A stretch of 25,000 bases of DNA, from NCBI GenBank assembly GCA_030704615.1, contig JAKLZA010000216.1:1-25000 (forward strand), given 5' to 3'. The translations under genes were made by a program, and so were the position numbers. Positions 21,041 through 25,000 of the stretch are shown piece by piece (positions within the stretch are counted from its first letter, which is position 1; every line of letters begins with the position of its first letter). Source of the DNA: Takakia lepidozioides. Its lineage: Eukaryota > Streptophyta > Takakiopsida > Takakiales > Takakiaceae. The notes beneath the pieces were generated by a model. The model made no database searches. It had not been told where the DNA came from and was given only the letters and a program-made list of their open reading frames with translations.

Positions 21041-21880
21041 CTATTCATCGACGAGATGATGGTAAAGTATAAGAGGAAGTACTGTAATTTACATTAGTAT
21101 ATGGCCAAAAAACTTGTCAAGTGGGGAATTAATATCTGGTGCCTTGCAAATGCTAAAAGTACTAGGTACGTTCAGAAGCTGGAAGGGTATTTGAAAAAAG
21201 ATGAGGGGCTGGATTGAGTCATGACATAGGCTGTTCAGTAATGACCCGACTTCTTCTAAATTTGAAGGTAAAATGTACATTATCTCTATGGATATTTTTT
21301 CCTTTAGCCCTTTTCTCTTCTATGACTTAGAAGAGAATGACATCTATGTAATTGACACAGTAAAAAATGTTCGTGTGGGATTTCCAAGTTGTCTGGATTT
21401 AGGCCAAAAGAAAAAGAAATGGCTACAATGACGCATGCATATTTCTTAGAAGATATGCATTGACATAGTTTGGTCTAGGAAATGTGTTCACTTGCTTTTT
21501 ACTACTGTTTGCCTTGTTGATCGTAATTGTTTTTACCAGATGTTGCCACACTACGGCACGCCGCCTTGTGCCCACCTCAAGATCATATGAAGGGAATGGA
21601 TGTGCAAGACCAGTTACGCAGATATTATAATGTACAAACTCGTGAACACAAGTGGTAGCACAAACTGTACTTCCATTCTGTGGACACAAGTTTGGTTATT
21701 GGCTATATATATCTCTACCAACAATTATTGGTAGCAAGGGGTTGCATCCTTCTATCACATCTACTTTTCAATTTAGAGGTGGCTAATGGTTTGATTGGTG
21801 GATGGGTTGGTCCCAAGAGAACAATCATGGCGGGCATGTTTAGTGAATCCCGTGGCACTCCACTTCTTTATGAAAAGTAG
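21041..21880 (+). mobile_element. piggyBac-type transposase remnant (DDE_Tnp_1_7)
   Basis: Four blocks follow the piggyBac order. 21041-21217 encodes LFIDEMMVKYKRKY, a stop (21095-21097), then YMAKKLVKWGINIWCLANAK, matching IDE.M..(F/Y)KG+...YMP.KP.KWGIK.W.LA. Near 21288, MDIFF corresponds to DNFFTS. From 21309 comes LFYDLEENDIYVIDTVKNVR then VGFPSC. From 21569 comes CPPQDHMKGMDVQDQLRRYY, then HKW and TAG (21656-21658) where the family has WW, then HKLYFHSVD and an open frame to 21880. The first Asp and the GMD/VQDQLR Asp are kept; the catalytic Asp of DNFF survives but the motif has drifted. With stops and frame changes it cannot be active. No TTAA-flanked ends could be fixed. Confidence 0.8.
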
Positions 21881-22954
21881 CAAGAGAAGGAAGTGTCTCA
21901 TATGGTGCAAGACGAAGGTACTTCTGCTCTGTATGTGAAGATGTCTCCATTTGCTTGGGGGCATGCTTTGTTAATCACCACAATGGATTATGATATATGC
22001 AAGCTTTCTTTTACTGATCCAATTGCTTTCTTTGCTACTGCAAAGATGAGGCAGCTATTTTTAAAGAGGGGATACCCAAATTTTATTTCTCTTTTACTAT
22101 TGTATTATTGTGCTTGTGTTTGAATAATGTGGTTTGCCTAGTTAGGCCTATGTGTTACCTGATACATGCTTTTGCTGACTTTAAGGAGGACTTCCTAGAA
22201 TGAGGTAGACTAGAAGGTTTGTTTGTATAGTATAGGTATATGACCAACGCAAAAACATCACCATTGCATATTAGCCAACAAAACTGCAGAATCTAGCAAC
22301 CCCAACCCTAATTGAGTTCCCAAAACATGGGCCAATATGTGAGTCCATATGGAATTGGAACAGAGGAGGCCATGCTTGGGTGCAGAGATTAGGGAATGGA
22401 TATTCCTCCATGCTACAAGCACCAGGAGCAACTTGATTCATTCTTGCAGTATATGGGTTTTTGATTATTCAACTTATCAGTGATGGGTGCAATATAGGGT
22501 GGGTTTGCAGGCACACTCGCAGCCTATGACTGAAATTCTCAACAGACTTAGCCGGTTTGGCGAGTTTGAGGTTGCCTCTTTTTTTTTCTCTCTCTTTATT
22601 CCTTTGTGCAATGCTTGAACTGCCCGGAATTTGGCCAGGGTGTGCTAGGGGTAGGTGGGTAGATATTGTCTGGTTGAATTTTCCAAATTACAAATTTTCC
22701 GCAAACTCCAATCTTTTTATTGTGCAAGGGTCATTGTTTTTGGAAAAGTCAATAGATCCCAAGGGCACATAGGGGTTAAAGATAATATCTCCTAATAACA
22801 TTTCATATTACAAATATGAAAAAAATGATATTAACTTAATGCTAGAATATTAAAACCAAACTTCATCTTGTGTGCCGCCATAGCCCATAAATGAAAGGGG
22901 GTTATTTTTCCCCCTCCTCAAGTGTGGGCTGTCGCTCCCAGGTGAAGGAAGCTG
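21881..22954. other. Spacer, nothing recognised
   Basis: A 76-codon frame (21893-22123, +) follows directly on the piggyBac remnant and might be part of the element or its neighbour, but matches nothing I know. A 71-codon frame (22557-22772) begins with a hydrophobic stretch and has no support. GGGGTTAA at 22771-22778 resembles a piggyBac end but has no partner upstream. Confidence 0.45.
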
Positions 22955-22960
22955 GCGTGT

Positions 22961-22998
22961 GAGCAGATCTCTTAAGCGTAAGCAGATTTCTTAAGCGT
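22961..22998 (+). repeat. 19-bp tandem repeat, two copies
   Basis: GAGCAGATCTCTTAAGCGT and AAGCAGATTTCTTAAGCGT lie head-to-tail, followed by GAGCAC, the start of a third unit. Confidence 0.85.
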
Positions 22999-23228
22999 GA
23001 GCACATAAGGGAAGCGAAGACTATAGCCGTGGGGAAAGCAGGACCTATTGTCGTGGGGGCAATTTGAGTGGAACGGAGGGTAACATACGATGCCTGGGAC
23101 CTAAGACGCCGAGTTCCATGCATGAAAATTTGAGAGGAATGTGTGGCGAGATTCTTAAGGATTAATGGCTATGTGGAATGGATGAATGTAGGATGGATGC
23201 ATGATGACAAAAGATAGATGAATGAACC

Positions 23229-23668
23229 AATCAACCTTGTGTCAACACGAGGTTGATTTCCGGGAACTTGAAATCAACCTGGTGTTAACACGAGGTTGAT
23301 TTCCGAGTAGATGTGGATGATTTATTTTTATTTTTATTTTTATTTTTTTGGGTGATGCAAATCAACCTTGCATCAATGCAAGTTGATTTGAGAAATGAAA
23401 GCATCCTTTTTCAAAAAAATAAAAATCGCAGGATGCAAATCAACCTTGCGTTGACGCAACCTTGATTTGAGAAATGAAAGCATCATTTTTGCACTGTTTT
23501 TTGCATTTTGTATGGGACACAATCAAGGTTGCGTTAACGCAACCTTGATTATGCTATGCATTTCAATCGCCTCTTTCGGGAAATAAATCTTCGTCTTGCT
23601 TAGTGTTTCGTGTCTTCGAGTCTTTTGGGAAGTTTAGGGATCAACCTTACATCAACGCGACATTGATT
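23229..23668. repeat. Cluster of six 29-30-bp palindromes (AATCAACCTT family)
   Basis: Copies lie at 23229-23258, 23272-23301, 23360-23388, 23438-23467, 23521-23550 and 23639-23668. Each begins (A/G)ATCAA and ends TTGATT with a complementary core such as TTGCG-TTAA-CGCAA. The copy at 23521-23550 is a perfect 30-bp palindrome; most others have one or two mismatched pairs. Copies three and four belong to a longer direct repeat with a 78-bp period that also carries TTGAGAAATGAAAGCATC. Some copies have AAGG and others AACC in the right arm. No coding frame runs through them. Confidence 0.9.
23319..23348. repeat. (ATTTTT)n low-complexity tract
   Basis: Repeated TTTTTA units between the second and third palindrome. 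Confidence 0.85.
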
Positions 23669-23885
23669 ACAAGGGGGTTTAATGGGAATTAACAAGCACC
23701 TGTTGCATCTGTGTTTTCTGAATGTATGGTTCAGGTACATCTACCATATCCTCATCCCGGGGAAGTACCTGAGCGATGACCCTCGATAATACATCCAATC
23801 TTTAACCATCCACTCATCCATTGTTCATGCATTGCGAAGCATATGTCTATCCTTCAGCCATCTCGCATTCAACCATTCATGAACT

Positions 23886-23915
23886 ATTCATCCATCATTC
23901 ATCCAACATTCATCC
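23886..23915 (+). repeat. CATTCATCC short tandem repeat
   Basis: Three near-identical ATTCATCC(A) words in a row, inside a longer CATCC-rich stretch (about 23790-23915). Confidence 0.75.
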
Positions 23916-24066
23916 AAGTACGCATGATATGTACACTCATTCCCACGGAAATAGGTCTCCCGGGGCTTCCTCATCCGCGATTGTAGGCATGCACCCTATT
24001 ACGTGAGCATCTTTTCGCTCACGGATTGGTATCTTCCTGCTCACGTATCTTTCCGCTCACGTGAGC

Positions 24067-24589
24067 CTCTCATAGACTAACAATCCCCCTCCCAACCAAA
24101 CACTGCATCCCCCAATTTTCTTTGTTCCACTAAATGTATATATATAAAGAACTGGGAACTGTGAGGCTAGATTCCGGGGCCGTCGGATTATTCCTCTGTA
24201 TCCCGAGAAATTACCTGCACTGGGGTTGTATGCCTTGTAGAGCAGAGCACGCCAACTAGGTGGGAATCTTCCAATAACTTAACACAAAGAGCCACTTTTC
24301 ATCCAACACAAGTACACCAAATGAGATCCAAAATCCACCACCCCGTTCTCTTGAGTGCTTTGATTTATATAGTACCTAAGCAAGTAATCTTATCTAGGCC
24401 AAACGGCTGCCTTCTATTGGTTAGCCAAATGCCATCCTAGCTGGACCACACAAGCCTGCCACATCCTCTAATCTTATCCTAATCTAATTGTTAACTAAAG
24501 ACAACATCAACTTAATATAGCTAGCTATACCAACGTCTAATGCGTAATGGCTACTCCACCTACATCCAGCTAAGATTAACTGAGAGCCT
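24067..24589. other. Spacer, nothing recognised
   Basis: Contains TATATATATAAA at 24138-24149, a possible TATA box with no gene attached. No coding frame or repeat was recognised. Confidence 0.5.
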
Positions 24590-24735
24590 CATCATATGTC
24601 ATCGTTAGCCTGAATGAGCATCACCATCCTGCTCCATCCACGATACCATTCATCCATGCCCAAAAGCCAGCAGATGGGAATCAAACCCTTACATATGTGA
24701 GGCTTGTTGGCCCCACTAACTAAGCGAGCTCCAGC
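24590..24735 (-). mobile_element. Possible tRNA-derived SINE
   Basis: On the minus strand TCGCTTAGTTAGTGG (24727-24713) resembles a Pol III A box, and GGGTTTGATTCCC (24688-24676) resembles a B box, 24 nt apart. This is the head structure of tRNA-derived SINEs, though the spacing is slightly short. No cloverleaf can be folded, so it is not a tRNA gene. The tail and target duplication are not defined and the lower boundary is arbitrary. Confidence 0.3.
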
Positions 24736-25000
24736 GAGTTATCAAGAAAAAGTGAACAAGGGATCTATAACAAAATTAAGCAAAAACTAGGCATCCGATC
24801 AAGCTTGGGATGAAAAAACCAAATGAACAAAACCTTGCCCTGCAAGGTGGGCGAAGGACAAAGGATTAAAGTGGAAAAACCCCAAGCCTGGTACAATCTG
24901 ATGCCATCTCTAGCACAAAACAACAAACAAAGGCTAACTATGGCTCAGATTCGATAGATTGCAGGCGGGAGAGAGCAGCCCTAGTTGGAGTATAAATCAC
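24736..25000. other. Spacer, nothing recognised
   Basis: No gene is recognised. On the minus strand TGGCATCAGA near 24904 slightly resembles a tRNA-Met primer binding site but has no LTR boundary beside it. Confidence 0.4.

Larger units (their letters stand above)
22955..24066. mobile_element. Candidate non-autonomous DNA transposon with inverted subterminal iterons
   Basis: The left edge has GTGAGC-type iterons on the plus strand: near 22958, 22977 (variant CGTAAGC) and 22996, within a 19-bp tandem repeat (22961-22998). The right edge has the reverse complement GCTCACG at 24017, 24039 and 24055, plus the 12-bp palindrome GCTCACGTGAGC at 24055-24066. Inside, GGATGAATG-type words on the left (23180-23220) face CATTCATCC words on the right (23886-23915). 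This inverted symmetry over about 1.1 kb, with no coding frame and six palindromes in the centre, suggests a non-autonomous element. Exact ends and a target duplication were not found. Confidence 0.4.

Noticed and set aside
23220-23670. CRISPR-like array
   Set aside because: Palindromic repeats occur, but spacing varies from 43 to 118 bp, the repeats diverge, and the context is eukaryotic.
24676-24727. tRNA gene on the minus strand
   Set aside because: A- and B-box-like words are present but no acceptor stem or anticodon arm folds, so at most it is a SINE head.
24885-24910. LTR retrotransposon primer binding site (minus strand)
   Set aside because: TGGCATCAGA only partly matches the tRNA-Met site, and no LTR end or polypurine tract is visible beside it.

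Overview
This is nuclear DNA from a land plant. Genes are interrupted by GT-AG introns, spacers are AT-rich, and the window holds a PLS-class PPR gene, a plant-type F-box gene, an OSB-type PDF motif (a plant organellar family) and several decayed transposons. The most informative gene is a three-exon SSNA1/DIP13 homologue (17676-20056, +). That centriole/axoneme protein is expected in plants with flagellated sperm (bryophytes, lycophytes, ferns, cycads, Ginkgo) and not in flowering plants. With the PPR style and the repeat load, a fern or lycophyte is my best guess; this is inference.

Layout. 1-4090: AT-rich spacer with a possible 189-bp MITE, an unrecognised decayed coding stretch (+) and a possible kinase remnant (-). 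4300-5800: an F-box gene with a plausible promoter and one frameshift near its 3' end. 6233-8604: a multi-exon MCM8 helicase pseudogene still showing Walker A, Walker B, sensor and Arg-finger blocks. 9474-9870: a roughly 90-bp-arm inverted repeat. 10716-11119: two in-phase exons of an OSB PDF motif ending in a nonsense codon. 11736-13344: a PPR pseudogene. 14470-16245: the 3' part of a non-LTR retrotransposon with an RNase H domain, followed by a CT microsatellite. 16341-17300: an acidic coding remnant, a short telomere-like tract and a series of small hairpins. 17676-20056: the SSNA1 gene. 21041-21880: a piggyBac transposase remnant. 22955-24066: an iteron-flanked, palindrome-rich segment that may be a non-autonomous DNA transposon. 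The last kilobase has only a weak tRNA-derived SINE candidate on the minus strand.

Only SSNA1 reads as an intact gene; the F-box gene is intact apart from one missing base. MCM8, OSB and PPR remnants lie in a row on the same strand, so 6.2-13.3 kb looks like a decaying gene segment. No shared pathway or operon-like arrangement is implied. Family names come from recognising motifs by eye; no database search was possible.
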